A stretch of 52,052 bases of DNA from an uncultured Sulfitobacter sp. GTDB taxonomy: Bacteria; Pseudomonadota; Alphaproteobacteria; Rhodobacterales; Rhodobacteraceae. Each line of letters opens with the position of its first letter. The first letter of the stretch is position 1. Made by a program: the position numbers and the translations under genes. Below, in pieces: positions 30,405 to 38,320 of the stretch. The notes beneath the pieces were generated by a model that had not been told where the DNA came from, ran no database searches, and worked only from the letters and a program-made list of their open reading frames with translations. The DNA lies in the NCBI RefSeq assembly GCF_947499945.1, contig NZ_CANMQD010000010.1:1-52052 (forward strand), written 5' to 3'.

Positions 30405-31175
30405 ATGTCACAAGATGCGACAGACGGTACGGCTTTGCCCCCACAATTTGTGGGCGGTGTGGCGCGTCAGGTCCTCTCTGTGCTGTCGAGTGAGCTTCGG
30501 TTGATCTATCCCGACATGCCGCCGCGTGCTCTGGTGCGGTATCTTGATGATATGCAGGCTGCTTTGACCCAGCCGAATCCGAAGAACATCACAAAGATCC
30601 TTGATGATATGCGCTGCAGCGGTATCCGCGATACCGACATTGCTGATTTTTATATCCCCGTTGTCGCCCGTCGGTTGGGTGAAGGATGGGTTGATGATGA
30701 AATGGGATTTTCCCAAGTGACCGTTGGTGTTTCGAATTTGCAAGCGATGCTGCGCACGCTCGATTCCAGCTGGTGCATGCCAGAGCGTGCGCCCTTTGGC
30801 ACATTGGGCGAAATTTGCATTATTGTGCCCGAAGGTGTCCAGCATTCGCTGGGAGCTAGTATTCTGGCAGGACAGATGCGCCGTGCCGGATATGATGTGC
30901 ATCTTGGATGCGATTTACCACTCGATCAGATTGCCCAGTTTGTCAGCTCTCCTGCAACTGTCGGTGTTATGTTATCTGCGTCCCCATGGGAGCCGCTTGA
31001 TTTCCTCACGGCAGTAGTGAAAAAGGTCCGCGATGGAAATCCATGGGTGCCTGTGTTGGTGGGCGGAAGTGTTTTAGAGCGAGAATGTGATGTGAGCGCG
31101 GTCATCGGTGCGGATCACGCAATGAATGATTGGCAAGCCGCACTAAGTTTTTGCGCGCAAAGAGTACAACCCTAA
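30405..31175 (+). CDS. ppaA: PpaA/AerR, cobalamin-binding antirepressor of PpsR
   Basis: 256 residues. In Rhodobacter this protein binds cobalamin through a B12/SCHIC domain and relieves PpsR/CrtJ repression. The domain starts near residue 132; PEGVQHSLGASILAGQMRRAGYDVHLG (residues 142-168) holds histidine 147 in the place of the lower-ligand H of the HxxG motif. The helical cap includes LGEGWVDDEMGFSQVTVGVS (residues 91-110). Two ATGs occur (30402, 30405); the GGAGG at 30396-30400 is spaced for the second. The stop overlaps the ppsR start (TAATG), so repressor and antirepressor are made from one message. Confidence 0.93.
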   Translation: MSQDATDGTALPPQFVGGVARQVLSVLSSELRLIYPDMPPRALVRYLDDMQAALTQPNPKNITKILDDMRCSGIRDTDIADFYIPVVARRLGEGWVDDEMGFSQVTVGVSNLQAMLRTLDSSWCMPERAPFGTLGEICIIVPEGVQHSLGASILAGQMRRAGYDVHLGCDLPLDQIAQFVSSPATVGVMLSASPWEPLDFLTAVVKKVRDGNPWVPVLVGGSVLERECDVSAVIGADHAMNDWQAALSFCAQRVQP

Positions 31176-32587
31176 TGTTGAATACGGACGGCACATGGAC
31201 AAGCGGACTAATCCCGCTGATCGGCTCGGAGAGCTTTCAGGACATTATTGGGCGGGTTGCCGATCTGGGAATTGTGATGGCGCCTGACGGTACTGTCACA
31301 GGTGTCTTTGCCAACCCCGCGTTTCGTCCAAAAGACGCGCTGATGCGCTACGAAGGCATGTTGCTGCGCGATACTTTCACCACCGAGAGTGTATCCAAGT
31401 TCGAAAAGCGGCTGGCCGAGTTTCAAGCATCGCCGGAGAAATCCCGCACAGTCGAATTGAACCACAAGGATTTTGACAACCAGTCGAGTTTTCCTGTGCG
31501 CTATAGCTTTCACCGGGTGGGCGAGAACGGCAAAATCTTGTTGATGGGGCGTGACCTGCGTGCGGTCGCCGAGATGCAGCAGCAGTTGATCAATGCCCAG
31601 CTTACACTTGAAAAAGATTACGAGACACGCCGTGTCCATGACATGCAGTTTCGTGTGCTGATGGCCTCTATTGAGGATGCAATGCTATTCGTGTCCCTGC
31701 CGGGCGGTAAGATTCAGGATTGTAATCCTGCTGCGCGTGTTTTGTTGGGCAAGCAAGGCGGTGATCTGGTGGGTGTATCCCTCGATCATGTGCTCGATGA
31801 CAAAGGCAGAGGCGGATTGGTGGACCAACTAATCGGTTTAGCGAACGAGAGTGCGACCGCACAACTTATGATCAAGGCACGCACACCGTCGCGTATGGTA
31901 ACATTGCGGCCTGTGTTGTTCCGCAATGGCGGTGATCAGGCAATGCTGTGCCGAATTACCGCCACAGTTCCAGAAACCCTCAAATCTGATAGCCTGCAGA
32001 GCAACCTAACAGGTCTTTATGAGCGCGGCGCAGATGCGATGGTGTTCGTTGACAGCTTGGGCGTCATTCTCAGCGCAAATGAGGCGTTCCTCAATCTTGC
32101 TGACGTGACACATGGTAAGGCGCTCAAAGGACGTTCGATCGTTGATTTCCTCGGGCGCGGGACTGTTGATCTCAACGTTATGCTTGAGAATGCCGCCCGC
32201 AGCGGGATGATGCGTGCCTATACCACCCGTGTCACAGGGGAATTTGGTGCAGAGCGAGCGGTGGAGGTTTCAACAACGCACGTTCAAACCGGGGCGGATC
32301 CTGTTTTTGCACTCATCCTGCGTGACATCAGCCGCGCGGACGGTGCCCGTTCTGAAACCCATCAGTTGGGTGAAGTTGATATGCAATCTGTCGTGGACCT
32401 CATCGGCAGCCAGTCACTGCGCGAGATTGTGGCCAAGACGACTGATGTTGTTGAAAAGATGTGTATTGAAACCGCAGTCGAGCTGACCTCGAACAACCGC
32501 GTGGCGGCGGCAGAGATGCTCGGACTGTCGCGTCAGTCGCTCTATGTAAAGCTGCGAAAGTACGACTTACTCAAGTCGGGCAATTGA
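31175..32587 (+). CDS. ppsR: PpsR/CrtJ, redox-responsive repressor of photosynthesis genes
   Basis: 470 residues. Represses bch, crt and puc/puf genes under oxygen by binding TGT-N12-ACA. An N-terminal PAS-like region (about residues 20-130), a Q-rich coiled linker (MQQQLINAQLTLEKDYETRR, 134-153), two PAS domains (about 160-265 and 280-385), and a Fis-type helix-turn-helix at the C-terminus (NNRVAAAEMLGLSRQSLYVKLRKYDL, 440-465). Cysteines at 183, 259 and 430; 259 and 430 match the positions of the redox pair known from Rhodobacter (251 and 424), with C430 just before the recognition helices. Start ATG at 31175 overlaps the ppaA stop. Confidence 0.95.
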   Translation: MLNTDGTWTSGLIPLIGSESFQDIIGRVADLGIVMAPDGTVTGVFANPAFRPKDALMRYEGMLLRDTFTTESVSKFEKRLAEFQASPEKSRTVELNHKDFDNQSSFPVRYSFHRVGENGKILLMGRDLRAVAEMQQQLINAQLTLEKDYETRRVHDMQFRVLMASIEDAMLFVSLPGGKIQDCNPAARVLLGKQGGDLVGVSLDHVLDDKGRGGLVDQLIGLANESATAQLMIKARTPSRMVTLRPVLFRNGGDQAMLCRITATVPETLKSDSLQSNLTGLYERGADAMVFVDSLGVILSANEAFLNLADVTHGKALKGRSIVDFLGRGTVDLNVMLENAARSGMMRAYTTRVTGEFGAERAVEVSTTHVQTGADPVFALILRDISRADGARSETHQLGEVDMQSVVDLIGSQSLREIVAKTTDVVEKMCIETAVELTSNNRVAAAEMLGLSRQSLYVKLRKYDLLKSGN

Positions 32588-32748
32588 TCCGTATTAGTCT
32601 TTAAAATTACATAATTCATATTATCGAAGTTAATATTTGTATGCGGCTGTATGCACTATACCGCCGGTGAACCGAACTTTCTTGCAAGAATCATAAGTTG
32701 CGCTACCCTATAGGTTGCAGCGTTAGCCACGTTGCGTCAGGGGGGTCA

Positions 32749-33591
32749 ATGACAGATCGTGATAGCGGTCGGTCCTTGTTTCATGACGGTCTCTATCGTG
32801 AGGCAGTTAAAGAAATAGGGACATTAAAAGAAAAACTACCAGAAGATGTATTTGCTGCTTTGGCGCGAGAGGTGATCAAACGTTTGTCTGATCATCCCTC
32901 TGTTCCGTCTGATTCAGTCGTCTTTCCGAGTGAAGCGAAAATCGACGAGCTTGCCCGGGCTTTGATGGAGCCTGGTGCTGAAGCGGGAATCGCTTTTATT
33001 AATCGTGTGCGAAAGCGGGGAGCCTCTGTCGAGACGGTCTATATCGCCTATCTCGCGGAAGCTGCTAAAACGCTTGGTAATTGGTGGGAGGATGATCTGG
33101 TCAGTTTTGCCGAAGTGACGGCAGCGACGGGACACATCTATGCGGTGATGCGTGGGTTGAAACCAATGTTCCGCCCGACAGCTTCGGTTCAGTCACAACC
33201 AACAGCGTTTTTTACAGCAGTTCCAGGTGAAACCCATCTCCTTGGCGTCTCAATGGCTGCCGACCTATTTCGTAAAGATGGTTGGGATATTGCGCTCAAA
33301 CGGGACTTGGATCACGACGAGATTGTGCAATATGCCGTATCGTCGGGCGCGCCTTTTGTTGGCCTGTCGGCGGGCGGGGAGCACGGCCTCGCGCCTCTTG
33401 CGCGGCTGATTGTAGCGCTGCGTATCAGCGCGCCGAATGCGGCGATCATGGTGAGCGGTGCAATTTTCGAGACGTCTTATAACGATGTGAAAGCATTGGG
33501 CGTTGATATACTTCCGACCAGTATGGATGACGCAATCGAACAGGCCCGCAACATCTGGAACCAGACATTTGATCGGGTACAAGTCAGTTGA
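32749..33591 (+). CDS. Cobalamin-binding (SCHIC/B12-domain) protein, probable second PpsR-linked sensor
   Basis: 280 residues from the ATG at 32749, preceded by AGGGGGGT; the frame is open to 32698 without support. A helical N-terminal half contains LGNWWEDDLVSFAEVTAATGHIY (residues 109-131), the cap motif of B12-binding regulators. The Rossmann-like B12 half begins near residue 152 and has PGETHLLGVSMAADLFRKDGWD (159-180), a full ExHxxG motif with histidine 163, then VGLSAGGEHGL and VSGAIFET. No DNA-binding or BLUF domain is seen. It has its own 161-base leader after ppsR and a terminator behind. Related to the PpaA domain but a separate protein; the target is unknown. Confidence 0.85.
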   Translation: MTDRDSGRSLFHDGLYREAVKEIGTLKEKLPEDVFAALAREVIKRLSDHPSVPSDSVVFPSEAKIDELARALMEPGAEAGIAFINRVRKRGASVETVYIAYLAEAAKTLGNWWEDDLVSFAEVTAATGHIYAVMRGLKPMFRPTASVQSQPTAFFTAVPGETHLLGVSMAADLFRKDGWDIALKRDLDHDEIVQYAVSSGAPFVGLSAGGEHGLAPLARLIVALRISAPNAAIMVSGAIFETSYNDVKALGVDILPTSMDDAIEQARNIWNQTFDRVQVS

Positions 33592-33610
33592 AAATGAAAT
33601 GCTAGATGTA

Positions 33611-33641
33611 AAAATGGCGGCTCCCGAGGGGCCGCCATTTT
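33611..33641. terminator. Bidirectional terminator between the B12-domain gene and cycA
   Basis: Perfect 11-bp stem AAAATGGCGGC (33611-33621) and GCCGCCATTTT (33631-33641) around a 9-base loop, with T/A ends giving U-tracts for both strands. It lies between two convergent genes. Confidence 0.88.
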
Positions 33642-33660
33642 CTTAACGTGGGCTAAAAGC

Positions 33661-34104
33661 TCAACCGTCTGCTGGTGCTGGACCAACTGATACGATGTAG
33701 GCCCAAACATTTGCCGCATCTTCTTCGTCCTTCAGTTTGAAGGCCATTTTGGACTTAGCACGCTTGTTGTCTGTATATTCAGCCAGATATTTCTTCGGAT
33801 CGGCTACGTATTTCACGAACTCTTCTTCGTTCCATTCTAGGCCTGCTTCACCAGCTTCTACAATGGAATCACCATAGCGGAAGTCGGCCGAACCTGCGAC
33901 ACGAGACAGAAGTCCGTACAGGTTTGGACCCGTGCGGCCACCTTTTACGATGTCGTTGCCGTCAGCGTCCTGGATCATGTGGCACGCTTTGCACTTGTTG
34001 AATACCTTTTCACCGGCTTCGGCGTCGCCTGTTGCGTGGCCTTCTGCGAATGCGGGAGCGCTCATGAGCGCGAAGCCCAATGCTGTTGCTGCGAATAGTT
34101 TCAT
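33661..34104 (-). CDS. cycA: CycA, soluble cytochrome c2 / c551-type electron donor
   Basis: 147 residues with an N-terminal signal peptide (MKLFAATALGFALMSAPAFA, cleavage near residue 20). Heme-attachment motif CKACH at residues 38-42 and the methionine ligand in RAKSKMAFKL near 119. It carries electrons in the periplasm from the bc1 complex to the oxidised RC. Since the puf operon here lacks the bound tetraheme cytochrome gene pufC, this protein is the obvious direct donor. AGGAGA lies ahead of the ATG. It faces bchG across a 197-base gap. Confidence 0.94.
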   Translation of the reverse strand: MKLFAATALGFALMSAPAFAEGHATGDAEAGEKVFNKCKACHMIQDADGNDIVKGGRTGPNLYGLLSRVAGSADFRYGDSIVEAGEAGLEWNEEEFVKYVADPKKYLAEYTDNKRAKSKMAFKLKDEEDAANVWAYIVSVGPAPADG

Positions 34105-34246
34105 AGTTATTCTCCTATATTTTCACCTAAAGACCTAGGCTGGTAGCGCCCTAAGTAAAGGTTTAAGTGCAATTTTATGCACACTTAGTGAGTAAGGCCA
34201 ATACACTGTTTTGGCAACGGCGCTTGCCTGCTGCAAATTGTCCATG

Positions 34247-34299
34247 TGTCAATTCAAGTTTACACTTGCTCCAGAACCAAGTGTCAGACTATTCTGACA
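34247..34299. promoter_or_regulatory. Two PpsR operators in front of bchG
   Basis: TGT-N12-ACA at 34247-34264 (interior CAATTCAAGTTT) and 34282-34299 (interior CAGACTATTCTG), 35 bases start to start. The second ends two bases before the bchG ATG and leaves no room for a Shine-Dalgarno sequence. A TTTACA at 34259-34264 could be the -35, which would place transcription start almost at the ATG. Confidence 0.82.
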
Positions 34300-34301
34300 G
34301 T

Positions 34302-35198
34302 ATGAGCTTAGCCACCTCCCCCATTCAGCGCCGCCTGCCGGAGCCTGCTGCCGCGTTGCAGTTGATAAAGCCTATTACATGGTTCCCCCCCATGTGGGCC
34401 TATCTTTGTGGAGCTGTCTCTTCTGGTGTGTCGCCATCTGGCCAGTGGGGACTGGTCCTGCTGGGTGTGATTCTTGCAGGCCCTGTCGTTTGCGGCATGT
34501 CCCAAGCAGCCAATGATTGGTGCGACCGAGACGTCGATGCGATCAACGAGCCACATCGCCCGATTCCCTCTGGCCGTATTCCGGGTCAGTGGGGTTTGTG
34601 GATTGCCCTTGCCATGACTGTGCTGTCGCTTTTTGTCGGATACCAGCTTGGACCATGGGGATTTGCCGCCACTCTGATGGGTGTTGCTGCGGCTTGGGCC
34701 TATTCGGCCGAGCCGATCCGCGCCAAACGCTCGGGCTGGTGGGGTCCGGGCCTGTGCGGTCTGGCCTACGAAACGCTGCCGTGGATCACTGGTGCCGCTG
34801 TCCTTTCCGCTGGTGCGCCCTCGACCCCTATCATCGTGATCGCCGTTCTTTATGGCCTGGGCGCCCATGGCATCATGACGCTCAACGATTTCAAAGCGAT
34901 TGAGGGTGATCGCCAGATGGGTCTGCGCTCGCTTCCTGTCACCCTCGGTCCTGACCGCGCCGCGCGGCTTGCCTGCATCATCATGGCTGTGCCTCAAACT
35001 GCTGTTGTTGCCCTCCTGCTGTGGTGGGACAAACCGCTGCATGCTCTTGGTGTCACCATTATGCTGGGCGTCCAACTCGCGGCAATGCGCATCCTGCTGC
35101 GCGATCCAGAGGGTAAGACTCCGTGGTATCAGGGCACCGGCATCCTCTTCTATATCAGCGGCATGATGATCGCCGCCTTTGCACTGAGAGGGCTTTAG
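34302..35198 (+). CDS. bchG: BchG, bacteriochlorophyll synthase
   Basis: 298 residues. Membrane UbiA-type prenyltransferase that esterifies bacteriochlorophyllide a with geranylgeranyl diphosphate. LIKPITWFPPMWAYLCGAVSSGV (residues 23-45), the polyprenyl-binding DNDWCDRDVDAINEPHRPIPSG-like text (NDWCDRDVDAINEPHRPIPS, about residues 69-88) and the second motif LNDFKAIEGDRQMGLRSLP near 194 are intact. The ATG at 34302 gives the family N-terminus (MSLATSPIQRRLPEP); the frame open to 34167 would run through both operators. Stop abuts the ATG of the next gene. Confidence 0.96.
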   Translation: MSLATSPIQRRLPEPAAALQLIKPITWFPPMWAYLCGAVSSGVSPSGQWGLVLLGVILAGPVVCGMSQAANDWCDRDVDAINEPHRPIPSGRIPGQWGLWIALAMTVLSLFVGYQLGPWGFAATLMGVAAAWAYSAEPIRAKRSGWWGPGLCGLAYETLPWITGAAVLSAGAPSTPIIVIAVLYGLGAHGIMTLNDFKAIEGDRQMGLRSLPVTLGPDRAARLACIIMAVPQTAVVALLLWWDKPLHALGVTIMLGVQLAAMRILLRDPEGKTPWYQGTGILFYISGMMIAAFALRGL

Positions 35199-36485
35199 AT
35201 GTATTTGACATGGTTCCAGATCGTCCGGTTGGGCTTTGTGCAAATGGCACTCGGTGCAATTGTTGTTCTCACCACTTCGACACTCAACCGTCTGATGGTT
35301 GTCGAATTTGCCCTCCCCGCCGTCCTGCCCGGTGCGCTTGTCGGGCTGCACTATGGAATCCAGCTGTCGCGCCCGAAGTGGGGATTTATCTCTGACAAAG
35401 GCGGCAACCGCACTGCATGGATTATCGGCGGTATGGCGGTGCTGGCATTGGGTGGTCTGCTCGCCGCCTATGCCGTGACATTGTTCACTGCCAGCTATGC
35501 GCTCGCGCTCGGCCTGTCCCTGCTGGCTTATGCCGCGATTGGCCTTGGTGTCGGCGCGTCTGGGACTTCGCTTCTGGCGCTGCTTGCAACAACCACTGCA
35601 CCGAACCGCCGCGCTGCCGCAGCAACGATCACTTGGCTGATGATGATTTTTGGCATTGCGCTCACCGCTGGCCTCTCGGGCGGCTTCCTTGACCCTTACT
35701 CCCCTGCTCGCCTCATGGCTGTGGTCGCTGTGGTCGTGACCGCCGCAATGCTGCTCACCATTGTCGCCGTCGGGCGGATCGAGCGTGGCCTCATCGTGAC
35801 GGAGCAAGAACCCGCAACCCCCTTCATGGCAGGTCTGCGCGAGATTTGGGCCGAGCCGCGTGCGCGCAATTTCACGCTCTTTGTCTTCCTTTCAATGAAC
35901 GCCTACTTCATGCAGGAGCTGATCCTAGAGCCTTACGCAGGCCTCGTCTTCAACTTCACCCCGGGACAATCGACCCAGCTTAGCGGTGCCCAAAACGGCG
36001 GTGTCTTCCTTGGTATGTTGACGGTTGGCATTATGGCGACGGGCCTCAAACGCGGCAGCTTGCGTGGGTGGGTCACAGCGGGATGCCTCGGCTCTGCTGC
36101 GCTGCTCGGCCTCATCGCGCTCAACGGGACGGGCGTATCATTTGCCCCGCTCACCGCGCTGGTCACAGGCCTCGGCTTTTTTAACGGCATGTTCGCTGTT
36201 GCCGCAATTGGTTCCATGATGACGCTTGCTTCTGACGGGCGGGAGCGTCGTGAAGGTACCCGCATGGGTCTTTGGGGCGCTGCCCAAGCGATTGCCGCAG
36301 GCTTTGGCGGTCTTACAGGGGCCGCCGCTGTTGATATCTTACGGACCACCATGCCCGATGGTGCCGCCTTCGGCGCTGTCTTTACATTCGAGGCGTTTTT
36401 GTTTGTCGCGGCTGCCCTCATGGCCCTGCGCATCCTTGACCGCACAACCGCGCAAGGCTCGCCTGCGCTCGTTCCCGGAGAATAA
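35199..36485 (+). CDS. PucC/BCH2-family MFS protein between bchG and bchP
   Basis: 428 residues, twelve membrane helices. Same family as LhaA; the equivalent of the 428-codon ORF between bchG and bchP in Rhodobacter capsulatus (same length and place). Family text: LGAIVVLTTSTLNRLMVVEFALPAVLPGAL (residues 18-47), LILEPYAGLVFNFTPGQSTQLSGAQNGGVFLG (about residues 238-269) and MGLWGAAQAIAAGFGG near 370. Probably helps deliver (bacterio)chlorophyll or assemble light-harvesting complexes; no precise reaction is proven. It starts directly after the bchG stop and is followed by bchP after three bases, so the four genes bchG to idi form one operon. Confidence 0.9.
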   Translation: MYLTWFQIVRLGFVQMALGAIVVLTTSTLNRLMVVEFALPAVLPGALVGLHYGIQLSRPKWGFISDKGGNRTAWIIGGMAVLALGGLLAAYAVTLFTASYALALGLSLLAYAAIGLGVGASGTSLLALLATTTAPNRRAAAATITWLMMIFGIALTAGLSGGFLDPYSPARLMAVVAVVVTAAMLLTIVAVGRIERGLIVTEQEPATPFMAGLREIWAEPRARNFTLFVFLSMNAYFMQELILEPYAGLVFNFTPGQSTQLSGAQNGGVFLGMLTVGIMATGLKRGSLRGWVTAGCLGSAALLGLIALNGTGVSFAPLTALVTGLGFFNGMFAVAAIGSMMTLASDGRERREGTRMGLWGAAQAIAAGFGGLTGAAAVDILRTTMPDGAAFGAVFTFEAFLFVAAALMALRILDRTTAQGSPALVPGE

Positions 36486-36488
36486 CCG

Positions 36489-37697
36489 ATGCTAGATATG
36501 ACCTCGTCAGCCCAGAAATTCGATGTTGTTGTTGTGGGTGGCGGCCCATGCGGTGCCACAGCCGCCGCCGATCTCGCAAAGCGCGGATATAGTGTGGCGT
36601 TGCTGGACCGTGATGGCCGGATCAAACCCTGTGGTGGCGCTGTCCCTCCCCGCATGATTGAGGATTACGACATTCCAGAAAGCCAGATCGTCGCCAAGAT
36701 CAAGACAGCGCGCATGATCTCCCCCACACAGCGCCACGTCGATATCCCGATCGAGAACGGCTATGTCGGGATGGTGGATCGTGAGCATTTTGACGAATTC
36801 CTGCGCGTGCGTGCAGCGGATGCCGGTGCCATGCGGGTGACAGGGACCTATACCAAGATCACACGCGACACCGAGGGCACCCATGTCCATTACCGCGACA
36901 AGGCCAGCGGCGAGACGCGCAGCATGACCTGCCGCATGGTGATTGGCGCGGATGGTGCACGTTCAAACGTAGCCAAGGCCGAAGTGCCGGGTGGCGATAA
37001 GATCCCATACGTGATCGCCTACCACGAGATCATCGAAGCCCCCACCGAGACGACCGAAACCTATAACCCCAAACGTTGTGATGTCATTTATGACGGCAAG
37101 ATTAGCCCCGATTTCTATGGTTGGATTTTCCCGCATGGCAAATCTGCCAGTGTCGGCATGGGCACCTGCATCGATGGTGTAGACCTCAAAAAAGCCACTG
37201 CCGATCTGCGTGCAACTGCTGGCCTCACCGACTGCAAAACGATCCGTCGTGAGGGCGCGCCGATTCCGCTCAAACCGCTGGACCGCTGGGACAATGGCAA
37301 TGACGTTCTGCTCGCGGGTGATGCGGCGGGTGTTGTAGCTCCCTCCTCTGGTGAAGGTATTTATTACGCTATGGCCTGCGGTACATCCGCAGCTTTGGCC
37401 ACTGCGCGTCGCTTGCGCACAAATATGCCCTCTGATCTCAAACTCAGCCGCAAGATGTTCATGGGCGAGCATGGCCAAGTGTTCAAAGTGCTCGGTGCCA
37501 TGCAAAACGCCTATTACAAATCCGATATGCGCCGCGAACGCTTTGTCTCGCTCTGCCATGATGTCGACGTGCAAAAGCTGACCTTCGAGGCCTACATGAA
37601 CAAAAAGCTCGTGGCCGCACGGCCCTTGGCACATCTCAAAATCGGCATTAAGAACATTGCACACCTGACGGGTCTTGTAGCCGAGACCAAGGTCTGA
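36489..37697 (+). CDS. bchP: BchP, geranylgeranyl diphosphate/bacteriochlorophyll reductase
   Basis: 402 residues. FAD enzyme that hydrogenates three double bonds of the geranylgeranyl tail to phytyl. N-terminal FAD motif DVVVVGGGPCGATAAADLAKRGY near residues 12-34, IKPCGGAVPPRMIEDYDIP near 46, and LLAGDAAGVVAPSSGEGIYYAM near 276. GGAG eight bases ahead supports the ATG at 36489; a second ATG three codons later is possible. Stop is followed by idi. Confidence 0.96.
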   Translation: MLDMTSSAQKFDVVVVGGGPCGATAAADLAKRGYSVALLDRDGRIKPCGGAVPPRMIEDYDIPESQIVAKIKTARMISPTQRHVDIPIENGYVGMVDREHFDEFLRVRAADAGAMRVTGTYTKITRDTEGTHVHYRDKASGETRSMTCRMVIGADGARSNVAKAEVPGGDKIPYVIAYHEIIEAPTETTETYNPKRCDVIYDGKISPDFYGWIFPHGKSASVGMGTCIDGVDLKKATADLRATAGLTDCKTIRREGAPIPLKPLDRWDNGNDVLLAGDAAGVVAPSSGEGIYYAMACGTSAALATARRLRTNMPSDLKLSRKMFMGEHGQVFKVLGAMQNAYYKSDMRRERFVSLCHDVDVQKLTFEAYMNKKLVAARPLAHLKIGIKNIAHLTGLVAETKV

Positions 37698-37719
37698 ACC
37701 GATGCGCGACGGAGAGACA

Positions 37720-38247
37720 ATGACCAATATCATGATCCCCGCATGGGTCGATGGCAGCTTGCAGCCTGTGGAAAAGCTCGACGTGCATCTGCGCGGTCTG
37801 CGGCACAAGGCGATCTCGGTGTTCATCATGTCAGGCGACGAAATGCTGATCCAGCGCCGTGCTTTGGGAAAATACCACACCCCCGGCCTGTGGGCGAACA
37901 CCTGTTGCACCCATCCTGAATGGGATGAACCTGACGCAGTTTGCGTGACCCGCCGCCTCAAAGAAGAGTTGGGCATTGCAAAAGTGAAGGCCCAGTATCG
38001 CGGTCAGGTCGAGTACCGCGCTGACGTTGGCAACGGCCTGATCGAACATGAGTTGGTTGAGGTATTTATGGTAGAGACTACGCGTGATCTGCCCCTCGCG
38101 CTCAACCCCGATGAAGTGATGGACACACGCTGGATCAAGGTCGACACGCTCCGCGCCGAGCTTGCCGCGACACCCGAGGTTTTCACCCCGTGGCTGCGCA
38201 TTTATATGGAACAGCACAGCACGCTCATCTTCGGCACTGACGCCTAG
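37720..38247 (+). CDS. idi: Idi, isopentenyl-diphosphate delta-isomerase (type I)
   Basis: 175 residues. Nudix-fold enzyme interconverting IPP and DMAPP, feeding CrtE and the BChl tail. GKYHTPGLWANTCCTHPEWDE (about residues 48-68) has the catalytic cysteine in the NTCCTHP motif, followed by the Nudix-like RRLKEELGI. The ATG at 37720 has GGAGAG just upstream; the in-frame ATG at 37702 has none. Last gene of the bchG operon before a strong terminator; dxs converges from the other side, pairing two isoprenoid genes. Confidence 0.95.
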   Translation: MTNIMIPAWVDGSLQPVEKLDVHLRGLRHKAISVFIMSGDEMLIQRRALGKYHTPGLWANTCCTHPEWDEPDAVCVTRRLKEELGIAKVKAQYRGQVEYRADVGNGLIEHELVEVFMVETTRDLPLALNPDEVMDTRWIKVDTLRAELAATPEVFTPWLRIYMEQHSTLIFGTDA

Positions 38248-38266
38248 CAGCCTCCTCTCCACATAG

Positions 38267-38305
38267 AAAAGCCCCCGCAGCGATGGTCCGCAGCGGGGGC
38301 TTTTT
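38267..38305. terminator. Strong terminator between idi and dxs
   Basis: AAAAGCCCCCGC (38267-38278) pairs with GCGGGGGCTTTT (38293-38304) in a perfect 12-bp stem with a 14-base loop and a T run to 38305. The A-run on the left gives a U-tract for the minus strand too, so it can serve both convergent genes. Confidence 0.92.
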
Positions 38306-38320
38306 CATGTCTTGCCTGAT

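Noticed and set aside
34167..34301. N-terminal extension of bchG
   Set aside because: It would translate through both PpsR operators, and the family N-terminus begins at 34302.
34308..35807. Open frame of 499 codons on the minus strand opposite bchG and the MFS gene
   Set aside because: Composition is His/Gln/Cys/Arg-rich and it spans two real genes. No domain.
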